Below are positions 9,154-17,731 of a stretch of 64,000 nucleotides of DNA, in pieces (position 1 is the stretch's first letter; every line of letters begins with the position of its first letter). The stretch covers positions 1 to 64,000 of the IMG/VR virus record IMGVR_UViG_3300022921_000006; one strand, written 5' to 3'. Both the position numbers and the translations under genes were made by a program. The notes beneath the pieces are model-generated. The model worked only from the letters and a program-made list of their open reading frames with translations, searched no databases and was not told the origin of the DNA. This stretch comes from a virus.

Positions 9154-11034
9154 TTAGAATGTTGTTACTCTGCCTCTTATATCAGAATTAGGAAATTTAA
9201 CTTCGAAAATAGAAGGATCTACTGAGGGATAAATAACATTATTTAATGTAGCTCCTGGTATGTCATATCCATATTGGGAATAATTGCCCCCTGTTTTGTT
9301 TGATATATTAATATTACCAACTGTTTGTACTCCTTCTACCTGATCTAATAAAATAAATAATTCTTTAAGAAGGATAGGTTGGTTTATTTGTATATTTTTT
9401 ATATTAAAATAGGATTTTAGTTGTGTTATACATTTTGAAATTACCTCATTACTATTATAATTAGGGTATGTAATAATATCAAAATCAACCCCTATATTAA
9501 CAATATAAGCATCTGATAATTTTATAGAATCGTTAGCACTTCTATACTGAGACAAATAAGTAGTAAGATTTTGTTTTAAAGCATCAGTAGCAGTTGTTAA
9601 CTGGCCTTCCCCATTATAAGCTGCTATATATAAATTTAAAGTTTTTATACTCTCCCCAGGAGATAAAGAACTAAGCTTTGTAGGTTCTATATAAGCTTTA
9701 GCAATAGTACCATATTCTGGGGGTAAGCTTAGTGCTCTTATTAAATAATCTTCTTGAGTTACTGTTCGTAGTTGCCCCCCAAAAGTACCTAATGAATTAT
9801 TTCTTAGTTCTTCAATGTTATCTCCATCATCACCCCCACTTGCCCCTCCAGGGTTGGTTGCAAAGAATGAGTTAAATATGTCTTGTGCTAGGTTATTAGT
9901 ATTATCTAAATCTGCTTGTTGAAATTGTATATCTCCCGTTACACTGTTTAATACATTAGATTCTACATTAGAAGATACTCCCCCTCCTACTAAATATCTA
10001 ACAGTTAGTGTAGTATTTTTTGGGGCTATACCGTAAGTTTTAGTATATAAAAAATTAGTAGGATTAAAAGCTGTTTGTAACTTGTCTTTACCATAGGGCA
10101 ATCCTATACCTACATTTGTAGGATTAGGCACAAACACAGCATCCGAATCATTTTGGGTTCCTGCTCCAAATTGTATATCTAGTTGGGTTTTAGATTTAAA
10201 GCGAGTAACATACCTTCTAGGTACTTTTTTCAATTTGAGTAAATATGGTACTTCACTATTATCAAGTGATAGATTTGGATTAGGCCCAAATTTATCTCCT
10301 TCATTTTGAACATTTTTTAACGTTTCAAATACTGTTTCTTGAGCTAAATAGGGTACTTCAGTCCACTTATTACCATCACTATCTGTAATGTCTAATACTC
10401 CTACGATATTGGCTCCGTTAATAGTTACTGTGGAAAATCTTTGAGCATCTCCTGTGAAAGAGAAAGTTGTAGTATTAATAGTAGCGGATATAGCTTTTCT
10501 AGATTTTTTTAACAAAAACCTTTCAGCGTTTGCACCATCAACCGTATACACAGTAATTTCTGTGGGATCCATTGAAGATGACACCGTAAAATCAATAGAA
10601 TCTTGTACTAAAAATTTAGTACTATTCCCTAAAGTAGAAGAAACTACAGCATTTTCTTTTATTTTAAGAGCATACCTCCAATCTGGTTGGTAGGTACCAT
10701 TTGTTAGTCTAGCAGGGATTTGTTGATAAAAATCAACATCTACTGTGGCTACACCTGTTGCTTTAGGTTTATAACCCATCATATATGCTAAATCATACAA
10801 GTTAGGTTCTTGACGGGCGTATTGTAAAAATGTTTCTTGAACTTGGTTATCAATATAAAAGGACAGTACATCTCCTACATAAGAAGCCATTTCAATAAAC
10901 ATTGATCCTGGAGAATTAGCACTAAAATCATTATAAGTGTTGGGAAAATAGGTTTTAGAAAATTCTATTAACCCCCTTCTAAGAGTATCAAAATCTCTGT
11001 TTATATATTTTATATCTTTATTTGTGTTAGCCAT
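9154..11034 (-). CDS. gp6: Baseplate wedge protein, T4 gp6-like (baseplate J family)
   Basis: 626 residues, close to T4 gp6 (about 660). The N-terminal segment DFDTLRRGLIEFSKTYFPN, then NDFSANSPGSMFIEMASYVGDVLSFYIDNQ and ANLYD-type sequence, is the classic helical wedge opening. The C-terminal half has the J-like pattern with NNSLGTFGGQLRTVTQEDYL near 410-430. The gene overlaps the gp25-like gene by one base, the same adjacency seen in many T4-like and contractile injection baseplates. In T4, gp6 forms the dimeric iris of the baseplate inner ring with gp7 and gp53. Confidence is high for family. Confidence 0.9.
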   Translation of the reverse strand: MANTNKDIKYINRDFDTLRRGLIEFSKTYFPNTYNDFSANSPGSMFIEMASYVGDVLSFYIDNQVQETFLQYARQEPNLYDLAYMMGYKPKATGVATVDVDFYQQIPARLTNGTYQPDWRYALKIKENAVVSSTLGNSTKFLVQDSIDFTVSSSMDPTEITVYTVDGANAERFLLKKSRKAISATINTTTFSFTGDAQRFSTVTINGANIVGVLDITDSDGNKWTEVPYLAQETVFETLKNVQNEGDKFGPNPNLSLDNSEVPYLLKLKKVPRRYVTRFKSKTQLDIQFGAGTQNDSDAVFVPNPTNVGIGLPYGKDKLQTAFNPTNFLYTKTYGIAPKNTTLTVRYLVGGGVSSNVESNVLNSVTGDIQFQQADLDNTNNLAQDIFNSFFATNPGGASGGDDGDNIEELRNNSLGTFGGQLRTVTQEDYLIRALSLPPEYGTIAKAYIEPTKLSSLSPGESIKTLNLYIAAYNGEGQLTTATDALKQNLTTYLSQYRSANDSIKLSDAYIVNIGVDFDIITYPNYNSNEVISKCITQLKSYFNIKNIQINQPILLKELFILLDQVEGVQTVGNINISNKTGGNYSQYGYDIPGATLNNVIYPSVDPSIFEVKFPNSDIRGRVTTF

Positions 11035-11456
11035 TAAGCACTAAAATTTAGTTCAAGAGTATCATTTTCATTAAAAACCGCGTAAGACATAATAACTTTT
11101 AATGTTAACCCATCGGGGTCTCCAAATACTTCTAGTTTCTTCAAATCAACCTCAGGAAAGTGTGTAAATAAAGAAGCTTTTACAATCTGCTTAACAGTTT
11201 CGTAGGTGTTGTCTGTTAATTGATCAAATAAAATATTTTTTAAACCCCCACCATAGTCTGGGTTTAAAGGTCTTTCTCCAGGGCTAGTATAAAAAAATAC
11301 TGCTAAGTTAGAATTTATTTGGTCTTTTGTAGTATAATTAACTTTAAAAGGAGTAGATGAACCTGATACAGCAAATGCTGAGAAAGGGTAAGCAACCCCA
11401 ACAGCCTTCCTAGGTTGTTTATCTAAAGGGAATATGTTGGTTTGCTTTATAGCCAT
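11034..11456 (-). CDS. gp25: Baseplate wedge protein, T4 gp25-like
   Basis: 140 residues, against 132 for T4 gp25. The diagnostic stretch is FFYTSPGERPLNPDYGGGLK (about 51-70), followed by a helical segment and a C-terminal KVIMSYAVFNENDTLELNF. The 'GERP..PdyG.gL' pattern is the hallmark of the GPW/gp25 family. The protein forms the first wedge ring contact with the sheath and the hub in contractile tails. It is directly followed by gp6 on the same transcript with a one-base overlap and preceded by a 109-residue gene with a one-base overlap. Confidence 0.93.
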   Translation of the reverse strand: MAIKQTNIFPLDKQPRKAVGVAYPFSAFAVSGSSTPFKVNYTTKDQINSNLAVFFYTSPGERPLNPDYGGGLKNILFDQLTDNTYETVKQIVKASLFTHFPEVDLKKLEVFGDPDGLTLKVIMSYAVFNENDTLELNFSA

Positions 11457-11785
11457 TATTTACTATTCATTAACCCCATTATTTGATCCATGTTAACTTC
11501 TCCTGCAGGTAAGTCCCCCCCAGGTACCCCTCCTTGGGGATTAAAAGGTTTGGGTACATTTTGAGAAGTAAATTGAGTTCGCATATCTCCTAATATATTT
11601 TGGTATGCTGCTCTTTTTTCCTTTGAGCTCATTGAAGGACCATCAACAACCTTTTGGGGTTGAATATTTTCTACAACTGTTTGTTTAGGGGATTTGACTG
11701 CCTCAAGTAAAATATCTTTTAATTCTTCTTGTATTGCTTCCTTAACTGCTTGTTTTATTAATGATTTTAACGCGTTTTGTTTCAT
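11456..11785 (-). CDS. Small helical protein next to gp25; N-terminus resembles a capsid- or particle-targeting helix
   Basis: 109 residues. The first 35 are strongly amphipathic (ALKSLIKQAVKEAIQEELKD) and end in LLEAVK. The rest is polar, with a Gly/Pro-rich segment GGVPGGDLPAG near 88-98. It lies between a 292-residue virion gene and gp25. No family is recognised. An ATATTTAT motif ends 5 bases before its ATG, so it may be the first gene of a transcript reading through gp25, gp6 and onward. Confidence 0.55.
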   Translation of the reverse strand: MKQNALKSLIKQAVKEAIQEELKDILLEAVKSPKQTVVENIQPQKVVDGPSMSSKEKRAAYQNILGDMRTQFTSQNVPKPFNPQGGVPGGDLPAGEVNMDQIMGLMNSK

Positions 11786-11790
11786 TATTT

Positions 11791-11798
11791 ATAAATAT
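11791..11798 (-). promoter_or_regulatory. ATATTTAT motif 5 nt before ATG (candidate late promoter)
   Basis: The motif fills the 17-base gap between the stop at 11803 and the ATG at 11785, leaving 5 bases to the start codon. A T4-type late promoter placed here would start transcription at or next to the ATG. The function is inferred. Confidence 0.5.
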
Positions 11799-11802
11799 TT
11801 AA

Positions 11803-12681
11803 TTAATCTGCCCTTAAATTATCTCTATCTATTACAAATTTTAATTCTTCTATTAATACTGAAGGTTCTTGAGTGAAGGATAATTCTGAGCTTAAAAGAG
11901 CAATTCCACTTTTGTTTAAAGCATTAGCTCTTTTTCTGTTTATTCTTGAATTAAAGGGGATTTCCTCAATTTCAAATGTAAATCCTCTATAAGTAGTTTC
12001 TAATAAGCTAGATTCATTTGCTTGTATAACCTCTTCTACAAATTCTACAACTTTAGGGTCTAAAGGTTCAATTTTATTTTTTAAAGAAGGCTCATCACTC
12101 CCCTCAATACACTCTAATAAAGAGAAGTCTAATTTTTCTAATTGACATATAAAATCTTTTAAAGCATTAGCAAATAATTGTATGGCTATATTGGCAGATA
12201 TTAAACCATCTTGTATAGGAATTAATTTTGGGGCACCATTTCCCTTAAATTTACCTTTTTCCACTGCATTTTGGCCTGCTGATATCCCTGAGGATACTAC
12301 ACCTGGTATGGGGAGGGGAACAAACATACTACCGATAGCAACACTTGTTGCCACTGTAGATGTTGCTTTAATAACTGCTAATACTACATTAACTAGAGTA
12401 CTTGCCCCCGATATAGAACTCCCTATTCTATCCACAGTTGCATATACCCTTGATAATAAGGTTACAATATTGTTTCTAGTGTTTATAATTTTTTCTAATT
12501 GTTGGGGAGGAGGACATACTTCTAAATCACTTGTAAGGTTAGTAATTTTACTAGTATACTTGTTTTTAATTTCTGCTATTTTTTGCATAATAAGAGTTAC
12601 CAATCTCTGTATACTAGGGAGAGGAGGCAGCAAGGACAATATCTGCTGATTATCATTTGTAGGAGTACAAATACTAGCCAT
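11803..12681 (-). CDS. Virion-associated protein with hydrophobic central segment
   Basis: 292 residues. A hydrophobic, small-residue-rich stretch runs from about 95 to 140 (VNVVLAVIKATSTVATSVAIG, then FVPLPIPGVVSSGIS). Helical and polar parts flank it. It overlaps the gp5-like gene by one base and lies in the baseplate hub part of the cluster. The central segment could be a buried helix pair inside the tail, or a membrane-interacting region released at infection; both are inference. I do not recognise the family. Confidence 0.5.
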   Translation of the reverse strand: MASICTPTNDNQQILSLLPPLPSIQRLVTLIMQKIAEIKNKYTSKITNLTSDLEVCPPPQQLEKIINTRNNIVTLLSRVYATVDRIGSSISGASTLVNVVLAVIKATSTVATSVAIGSMFVPLPIPGVVSSGISAGQNAVEKGKFKGNGAPKLIPIQDGLISANIAIQLFANALKDFICQLEKLDFSLLECIEGSDEPSLKNKIEPLDPKVVEFVEEVIQANESSLLETTYRGFTFEIEEIPFNSRINRKRANALNKSGIALLSSELSFTQEPSVLIEELKFVIDRDNLRAD

Positions 12682-13904
12682 TATGTTGTAAAATTATTTT
12701 TAGATTTAGCTCTGCTCTGCAAACTCGCTTTTACAGAATTCAAAGTAGGTACTACATTAGCTGAAGCTAAGGGGGTTGATGCTAGTTTAGCATTAGGGGG
12801 TTCTCCTCCATAAGCTGTAAAAAATTGAACTAAAGCATCTATCATAGATACTAACTGAGTTATAGTAATATCCCCCTTTAAAAGGGGCTCAGTAGCATCT
12901 TTATTTCCTAAATAAATTTTATTAGTAGCTATTATAAATTCTTTAGAATCAATATTAATAGAAGAAGGAGAATTTAAACTAATAGAGTTATTAGAAGATA
13001 ATAATATACTATCTGTTTTAGAATTTAAAACAATTCTCCCTGAATTGAAAAGGATTTGGTTTGCTGTATATTCGCTAACTTTAGTAGGAGCCTGTCTGTA
13101 ACTATTATAAGTTTCACTTGAAGTTTCTAAAGGAATTTTTTGTCCTTGCGTAAAATAAGCTGAGGATTGATCTTTGTTAACATCTTCAGATATTGGAATC
13201 CAACTATCTTGAGTTAAATCTTGAGGTTGACCATTTCTAATTATAATAATAGGATCTCCATTTTCACCTACTGATGACCATTTATTTGAGGAGTTTTTTA
13301 ATGTACTTCCTAATCTAATAGAATTACCCCACCTTCCTTCTAGAATATGATCCCCGATATAAAACTGTAAAGGGTAAGTATTAATTTTTTCATTAAATCC
13401 TTCTCCTAAGTCAATTTCCGTAGAATTATCATTAACCCTTCTTATATCTTGTGGTATACCTTCCGAAGATTTTTCATAATCTTGTTGGGAATTACTATTA
13501 GGAGATTGAGTAGGGTCTGGGAGAGCATTATGATGTTGACTATTCCATAAATTTATAGGGGGAAAATAATAGGCTTCGGTTAAATTAGTATCCTCTTGAC
13601 TATTGGGGGATGCTAAAAATACTATGGACACTAATTCATTAATTAATGGGAAAAATTTTTGATTAGGAAAAAGAGGAGAAGCTACATTTACCACCTCAGT
13701 AGCAAATGGAAATTTAACACTATCAAAAAAAATAGTACCTACACCATTCCACTCCCCATAAGTTTTAAACTCAGGATGGTTACTATCTAGTATAATATCC
13801 TTCACCCTCACAGAAACTATATTAGTCCCTGTTTTAGGAGGAGTTAATGAGGAATTTTCGTTACCCCTAACAAGTGCTGATATGCCATATTGTTGTTGGG
13901 GCAT
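12681..13904 (-). CDS. Baseplate hub/central spike protein, gp5-like
   Basis: 407 residues. The N-terminal third has the OB-fold-like run VSVRVKDIILDSNHPEF and then GVGTIFF. The middle contains GDHILEGRWGNSIRLGSTLK and GDPIIIIRNGQP (about 185-230), a pattern typical of hub or spike proteins in marine T4-like phages. From about 285 to 345 short beta repeats such as ILFNSGRIVLNSKTDSILLS are consistent with a spike-like beta helix. No lysozyme domain (as in T4 gp5) is visible. It overlaps both neighbours by one base. Role: centre of the baseplate, piercing the outer membrane. Confidence 0.7.
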   Translation of the reverse strand: MPQQQYGISALVRGNENSSLTPPKTGTNIVSVRVKDIILDSNHPEFKTYGEWNGVGTIFFDSVKFPFATEVVNVASPLFPNQKFFPLINELVSIVFLASPNSQEDTNLTEAYYFPPINLWNSQHHNALPDPTQSPNSNSQQDYEKSSEGIPQDIRRVNDNSTEIDLGEGFNEKINTYPLQFYIGDHILEGRWGNSIRLGSTLKNSSNKWSSVGENGDPIIIIRNGQPQDLTQDSWIPISEDVNKDQSSAYFTQGQKIPLETSSETYNSYRQAPTKVSEYTANQILFNSGRIVLNSKTDSILLSSNNSISLNSPSSINIDSKEFIIATNKIYLGNKDATEPLLKGDITITQLVSMIDALVQFFTAYGGEPPNAKLASTPLASANVVPTLNSVKASLQSRAKSKNNFTT

Positions 13905-14242
13905 TATTTTTTATCCTTGCCAAATTTCTTTATTTCACCTAATAACTGCTCTTTTTCAGCGTCTGTCATGCCAAAATTGTCATCATCAACATCATTTTGA
14001 ACTGCTTTTTGGACAATATTTGCCATTTTTATAAGCTGCTCATCATTTTTAACAGATATTTCGAGATATTCCTTAAGTAAAGGAACTACCAAGGTAGCAT
14101 CCCCAATATCCTGAATAAGAGGTTTTAGCTCAGAAATAAGAGTAGAAATTTGTTCTTCTTTTTTCTTTTGATTATTGTAAATTTCTTCAAGAAGATCAGA
14201 AAATTTTTTACCTCCAAATATATCTTTATCTAATTGTCCCAT
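13904..14242 (-). CDS. Small helical protein of the late region, function unknown
   Basis: 112 residues, highly charged and almost entirely helical in appearance, with heptad-like spacing at about 12-45. No recognised family. It is first in the direction of transcription for the hub gene, which it overlaps by one base. Two overlapping ATATTTAT motifs lie upstream, the nearer ending 4 bases before the ATG, so it may head the baseplate transcript. A role as an assembly chaperone or tape-adjacent protein is possible but not shown. Confidence 0.5.
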   Translation of the reverse strand: MGQLDKDIFGGKKFSDLLEEIYNNQKKKEEQISTLISELKPLIQDIGDATLVVPLLKEYLEISVKNDEQLIKMANIVQKAVQNDVDDDNFGMTDAEKEQLLGEIKKFGKDKK

Positions 14243-14246
14243 GACA

Positions 14247-14260
14247 ATAAATATAAATAT
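14247..14260 (-). promoter_or_regulatory. Two overlapping ATATTTAT motifs, nearer one 4 nt before ATG
   Basis: Copies at 14247-14254 and 14253-14260 on the minus strand, 4 and 10 bases from the ATG at 14242. They separate the sigma factor gene from the baseplate genes and overlap the end of the sigma gene. Candidate late promoter; inferred. Confidence 0.5.
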
Positions 14261-14976
14261 TAATCAAAGTCTACATACCCATTTTCTAAATAGAAAATAT
14301 AGTTGTCTTTAAATATATTACTTAGTTGGTCTGCAATACGAGTAATGTGAGGGGTTTTAACCTCTACTATTTCCCTAACATAAAGGTAAATAGCTTTTTT
14401 ATTAAAAATATTTAACCCTTCTCTTTTTCTAAAAACTTCTAATATAGCATCTGCTACTTTAGCGTCTTTTTCTTTAGGAAATAATTTATAAATATTTTTA
14501 GTACAATATTCAATATAGATATCTAAAAAATCAGAAAGATCATCTTTTTCTGTTGGGTTATAATCTAAATCATATGAATATTTATCATTATGATAGAGTT
14601 CTTCAACAGGAGCTTTATCTACTCGTTTTTTATAGTTTTTAGTATTTTCTATAATTAAATATCGCTTAGCAATAGTCCCAAAGTATGAGAATGCTTTAGC
14701 CCCACGTTCTGGGTTGAATAGATGAATTTTACTAAGGAGAAATGTAATTACTTCATGTTGTAAATGTTCTATCTCATTTACTTCTGTGTAGTAAAATTTA
14801 AAGGTATGAATTATATTCTCGGTTAGCTTAAAAAAAGCGTAGTGGATCTCATCTCGATAGATCCTACTACGCTCTTCCGGGTCAATTGTATTGTTATACT
14901 TTACTATAGCATCTTCGGTTGCTTGGGTAAAATATTGATTTTTTGTTTTCTTTTTTCTTTTTCTTACTTCACTCAT
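14260..14976 (-). CDS. gp55: Late-transcription sigma factor, T4 gp55-like
   Basis: 238 residues (T4 gp55 has 185). After a basic N-terminus (RKRKKKTKNQYF), the segment around 45-115 matches sigma region 2: helices with HEVITFLLSKIHLFNPERGA and AFSYFGTIAKRYLIIENTK, the 'F.p.rGakafsYf..iakr.' signature of phage gp55 proteins. Region 4-like sequence is not evident, as expected for gp55. In T4, gp55 with gp33 and the gp45 clamp directs RNA polymerase to TATAAATA late promoters. It overlaps the preceding membrane protein gene by 4 bases (ATGA). Confidence 0.88.
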   Translation of the reverse strand: MSEVRKRKKKTKNQYFTQATEDAIVKYNNTIDPEERSRIYRDEIHYAFFKLTENIIHTFKFYYTEVNEIEHLQHEVITFLLSKIHLFNPERGAKAFSYFGTIAKRYLIIENTKNYKKRVDKAPVEELYHNDKYSYDLDYNPTEKDDLSDFLDIYIEYCTKNIYKLFPKEKDAKVADAILEVFRKREGLNIFNKKAIYLYVREIVEVKTPHITRIADQLSNIFKDNYIFYLENGYVDFD

Positions 14977-15254
14977 AATTTATCCATCCTAAATTGGGAT
15001 AGAATTCTCTGAAGTTCTTTAATTTGTTCATACATGAAGCCAATCTCGTCATCGCTTTTAAAGATGCCACGTTCATCTATTTTTTTGAGCTTTTCATCAG
15101 AGATTTCTATTATTCGACTTAATTGATCCAAGTAAGTTATATACCCTGCTAGTATATCTTCTTGTTTTTCATTTTTACGTAAGAGGTTAAAGGTTGTGAA
15201 TCCTAAGATCACAACCAAAACCCCTAATATACTGATGACGATAGTTTCTATCAT
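14973..15254 (-). CDS. Membrane-anchored coiled-coil protein
   Basis: 93 residues. One N-terminal membrane span (about 5-24, IVISILGVLVVILGFTTFNL) is followed by a positively charged turn and a long helical region (about 28-93) with heptad-like leucines. The topology is probably N-out with the coil in the cytoplasm. It lies between the HD hydrolase and gp55 genes with 4-base overlaps on both sides, so the three are translated together. Function unknown. Confidence 0.6.
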   Translation of the reverse strand: MIETIVISILGVLVVILGFTTFNLLRKNEKQEDILAGYITYLDQLSRIIEISDEKLKKIDERGIFKSDDEIGFMYEQIKELQRILSQFRMDKL

Positions 15255-16021
15255 AATTTATCAAAGATATTTTTTAAATTCTCATTTTTAAGCTGAGAAA
15301 GTGCTTTATCTTTTGTTGATTTTTTGACTTCTTTCTGTAATGTAAAATTACTTTCCTGGGTAGGCACGGGATTTTTAAACTTAGGTAACCACTCACGTTC
15401 AAATTCAATACGGGCAGCCATCAGATCTGCTTGGTGTAGAATAAATGGGAGAGAAGTACGTGGCTTTTGTTCTGGTTGGAATGAGAATAGGTATTTTTTG
15501 TTGCCCTCATCATACAAACCATCATGTGTTTGAATAGCAACCATTTCATTAAAGCTATATCGAATCCCATGGGATTGGAGTAAAAACAAACCACGATCTG
15601 GGACTGAAGCAAATGGGACGGCTTTATTAAACATATAATCTTCCCCTAATTTTTCTCGTCTCCACTTATCAGTCTGGGGGATGTATGATTCGTTCTCTTC
15701 ATCTCCCATTTTCCCCAAATCATGATTAATAGCGGAAAATACAAGTTCTTCCTCGGTAAAAGTAGACATGTCTGCCCCTTCATCAGCCCATAATCCCTGT
15801 TGTTTAATAGCACAACGAACAACTCGATTTACGTGTTCAACATAACCACCTGGGAAGGCATTGTGGTATTCTTTTTTATGAGCAGCAGGCATCATCATAA
15901 TGCGGTCCTCATATTTCTCGTAAAACTCAAGAAGTTTTTCTCTGCGAGGTGATGAAATATAAGTTTCAATATTCTCGCAGAATTCATCCCAATTGGATTG
16001 GATCTGTTCAGCTGTAAGCAT
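15251..16021 (-). CDS. HD-domain phosphohydrolase
   Basis: 256 residues with an ordered set of HD-superfamily metal ligands: GYVEH with His63, INHDLGK with His100-Asp101, His151, THDG with His166, and HQADLMA with Asp199. The spacing is that of HD hydrolases acting on nucleotides or cyclic nucleotides. The C-terminal 50 residues are charged. Proteins of this kind are common in T4-like marine phages, but the substrate is unknown. It is co-translated with the membrane coil and gp55 genes, so it is expressed with late-gene regulators. Family confidence is high. Confidence 0.82.
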   Translation of the reverse strand: MLTAEQIQSNWDEFCENIETYISSPRREKLLEFYEKYEDRIMMMPAAHKKEYHNAFPGGYVEHVNRVVRCAIKQQGLWADEGADMSTFTEEELVFSAINHDLGKMGDEENESYIPQTDKWRREKLGEDYMFNKAVPFASVPDRGLFLLQSHGIRYSFNEMVAIQTHDGLYDEGNKKYLFSFQPEQKPRTSLPFILHQADLMAARIEFEREWLPKFKNPVPTQESNFTLQKEVKKSTKDKALSQLKNENLKNIFDKL

Positions 16022-16023
16022 AA

Positions 16024-16224
16024 TTAAACTTTGTTATATTCGTTAGGGGTACGAGGTTCACGATCTACTATGGACTTGATATCTTCAAGTAAATCATGGC
16101 ATTCTTCTATAGACTTAAGCATCTCAGCTATATCTCCTTGCCCTCTATTAACCCAAAATTTTAATTGTTTTAAGCGTGATTGTCCCGCTTCTAATTTATT
16201 TTGAATGTGATCTCTAAAATACAT
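16024..16224 (-). CDS. Small helical protein, unknown
   Basis: 66 residues, probably two helices, with many Lys, Arg and Glu (NKLEAGQSRLKQLKFW, then DIAEMLKSIEECHDLLEDIK). Its stop lies 2 bases before the HD hydrolase start and its ATG is 25 bases after the previous stop. No family recognised. The size and amphipathic helices would suit a small regulator or adaptor, but nothing in the sequence shows it. Confidence 0.5.
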   Translation of the reverse strand: MYFRDHIQNKLEAGQSRLKQLKFWVNRGQGDIAEMLKSIEECHDLLEDIKSIVDREPRTPNEYNKV

Positions 16225-16249
16225 TTTTTTTTTGATTTAAAACTGGAAG

Positions 16250-16699
16250 TTACGATGAGGATTTTACGAAATCAAGTTGCTTTTTAAGGAAAGCACACTT
16301 TTCATATTCTTCTTCATTTTCATAAAACTTAATTGACATTTTGTATGCTTTAGTTAATTTTTTATAATCCTCTTCTCTTAATATCTTTTGATGATAATCA
16401 TCCTCTACATCAATTTTTTCAACAAACCCATATGCCCTAGCATATAACATCCTTTCCCCAGCATATTCAATTTCTTGTATTGAAATGGAAGGATCGGCGG
16501 CACCAAAAAAATCAATTAATTGTTTGTTATAGAAAAGATAATTATTAATAATTTTCCAAAACATCCTAATAAAGTATTTAGGATGATTTTCATCTATTTT
16601 AGGAAGTGCACGAGGATTATAATAATTGTAACTCCTCTCATTCCAACCCCAACTGTTAGAAGATGAATCAAATGAACCAAATATCTTATCTATATCCAA
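16250..16699 (-). CDS. Protein with C-terminal UVR-like motif
   Basis: 149 residues; the only usable upstream start is TTG at 16699 because no ATG lies nearby in frame. Residues 35-110 contain an aromatic helical domain (KYFIRMFWKIINNYLFYNKQ). The C-terminus FYENEEEYEKCAFLKKQLDF matches a UVR-type helical hairpin as in UvrB/UvrC, and recurs in two other proteins of this window (53511-53822 and 55665-56012). In UvrB the motif binds UvrC. Here the partner is unknown. An ATATTTAT motif sits 12 bases upstream. Confidence 0.5.
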   Translation of the reverse strand: MDIDKIFGSFDSSSNSWGWNERSYNYYNPRALPKIDENHPKYFIRMFWKIINNYLFYNKQLIDFFGAADPSISIQEIEYAGERMLYARAYGFVEKIDVEDDYHQKILREEDYKKLTKAYKMSIKFYENEEEYEKCAFLKKQLDFVKSSS

Positions 16700-16711
16700 A
16701 ATATTTTGTTT

Positions 16712-16719
16712 ATAAATAT
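16712..16719 (-). promoter_or_regulatory. ATATTTAT motif (candidate late promoter)
   Basis: Located 12 bases before the TTG start at 16699, between the UVR-motif gene and the YkuK-like gene. Function inferred from the 14-copy set. Confidence 0.4.
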
Positions 16720-16727
16720 GTTATAGT

Positions 16728-17177
16728 TTATTTACAATGATAATCTGCCGCTCTCGTGGCGATTTGTTTGTTAGGTTTAATATTAACTTTATAACCATGT
16801 GATGATGCCCATCCCCTAGCAGCTGAAACTAATCTGTTACTCATGTAATATTCATCCTCATTGTAATCCATATCAATTTCAAATCTAAGGCCTGGGAATT
16901 CTTTAGATAATGGTTGTACTACTTGCATAGTACGTTCTGTTTCTAACCACAAACGGGACCAATCATCTTTAATAGGAGGAAATACTTCTTTCCAATAAAT
17001 GTAATGAACTCCTCTAAATGGGTAACGATAAGCTATTGCTGTAACGTATATAATTTCTGATCCTACTCTTTGGGAATCACTTCCAATATGAATTTCAACG
17101 TGAGGTTCGTTTTTTACTATATTCCTTGTATGGATAATGGGACTAACTTTTTTCCCATTTACTGTTCTAAAATTCAT
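16728..17177 (-). CDS. YkuK/DUF458-like RNase H-fold protein
   Basis: 149 residues. HIGSDSQ (30-36) gives the first acidic residue on strand 1, ETE (79-81) the second, IDMDYNED (101-108) the third and AAD (143-145) the last, the order expected in the YkuK family of predicted RNase H-like nucleases. The C-terminal RAADYHCK is typical. The enzyme would bind two metals and act on RNA or DNA; activity has not been shown for this family as far as I know. Its ATG lies next to the 3' end of tRNA-Ser, so both are probably on one transcript, and tRNA processing may free the mRNA. Confidence 0.72.
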   Translation of the reverse strand: MNFRTVNGKKVSPIIHTRNIVKNEPHVEIHIGSDSQRVGSEIIYVTAIAYRYPFRGVHYIYWKEVFPPIKDDWSRLWLETERTMQVVQPLSKEFPGLRFEIDMDYNEDEYYMSNRLVSAARGWASSHGYKVNIKPNKQIATRAADYHCK

Positions 17178-17178
17178 G

Positions 17179-17263
17179 CGGTGAGAGAGGGATTCGAACC
17201 CCCGTTACGTTTCCGTAAACTTGTTTTCAAGACAAGCGCAATCGACCACTCTGCCATCTCACC
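17179..17263 (-). tRNA. trnS-TGA: tRNA-Ser (anticodon TGA)
   Basis: 85 nt with a full class II cloverleaf. The acceptor GGTGAGA pairs with TCTCACC, the anticodon loop is CTTGAAA with anticodon TGA (reads UCA), there is a long variable arm (TTTACGGAAACGTAA), and the T arm contains GGTTCGAATCC. The discriminator is G and CCA is not encoded (next bases CA). It lies alone, 32 kb from the tRNA cluster at 49.4-51.3 kb. Confidence 0.95.
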
Positions 17264-17275
17264 GAATTGCTACCC

Positions 17276-17494
17276 TTAACGGGCAGCAATTTCGGATTTA
17301 ATTTGCTCCAAATCTCGAGCGAGATCACTATAGAGACTCCCAAAGTCACGTTCAAGATCCCTATCTACTTCGTCAAATGAGTCATCGACATCATCAATCG
17401 CTTCTTCAAGATCGCGAACACGATTGTAGAGGTTAAACATAACAGCGAACGTAGCAGCAAAAGCAGCTGCAATAAAATAAGGAATAAATTCCAT
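17276..17494 (-). CDS. Small membrane-anchored coiled-coil protein
   Basis: 72 residues. One N-terminal span (about 4-22, [19 protein letters not shown]) is followed by an acidic coiled coil (about 26-70) rich in Asp, Leu and Arg, such as [20 protein letters not shown]. The design resembles the 93-residue protein at 14973-15254 but the sequences are not alike. It ends 13 bases before tRNA-Ser. Function unknown; membrane location is strongly suggested. Confidence 0.65.
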   Translation of the reverse strand: MEFIPYFIAAAFAATFAVMFNLYNRVRDLEEAIDDVDDSFDEVDRDLERDFGSLYSDLARDLEQIKSEIAAR

Positions 17495-17520
17495 AATAAA
17501 AAAATTAAAAGGTTAAAAAA

Positions 17521-17685
17521 TTAAAGGATATCCCATTCATAAGCCGCTTGTGTGTAAGCGGATCCCATACCAAGATGGGGATTGTCTTTAATAAAGGCCA
17601 TTGCGGTAGACCTAACTTCGGACCTCAAACCGTAAATTTCGGCTTGCTCAAGAATCATTTCAACAGTCATGCTTCTTTCTATCAT
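17521..17685 (-). CDS. Small protein of 54 residues, unknown
   Basis: A short frame starting MIERSMTVEMILEQAEIYGL and ending in QAAYEWDIL. It reads as a helical protein, with a helix at 7-32 followed by DNPHLGMGSAY. The ATG at 17685 is preceded by TTTAGAAA, which is A-rich and without a clear Shine-Dalgarno site, as for other genes here. It fills the gap between the DUF932 terminator-like hairpin and the 72-residue gene. No family recognised; the amino-acid composition looks like a real protein. Confidence 0.55.
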   Translation of the reverse strand: MIERSMTVEMILEQAEIYGLRSEVRSTAMAFIKDNPHLGMGSAYTQAAYEWDIL

Positions 17686-17731
17686 TTTCTAAATATACAA
17701 AAATTTTTTTAAATTCAAAATTTTGTGATCC

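Noticed and set aside
12182-12649. Plus-strand frame of 155 codons antisense to a virion gene
   Set aside because: The minus-strand frame has better composition and fits the gene order; the plus frame is a shadow.
17070-17279. Plus-strand frame across tRNA-Ser
   Set aside because: Antisense to a tRNA and a coding gene, with the typical peptide of a reversed tRNA (EGFEPPLRF).
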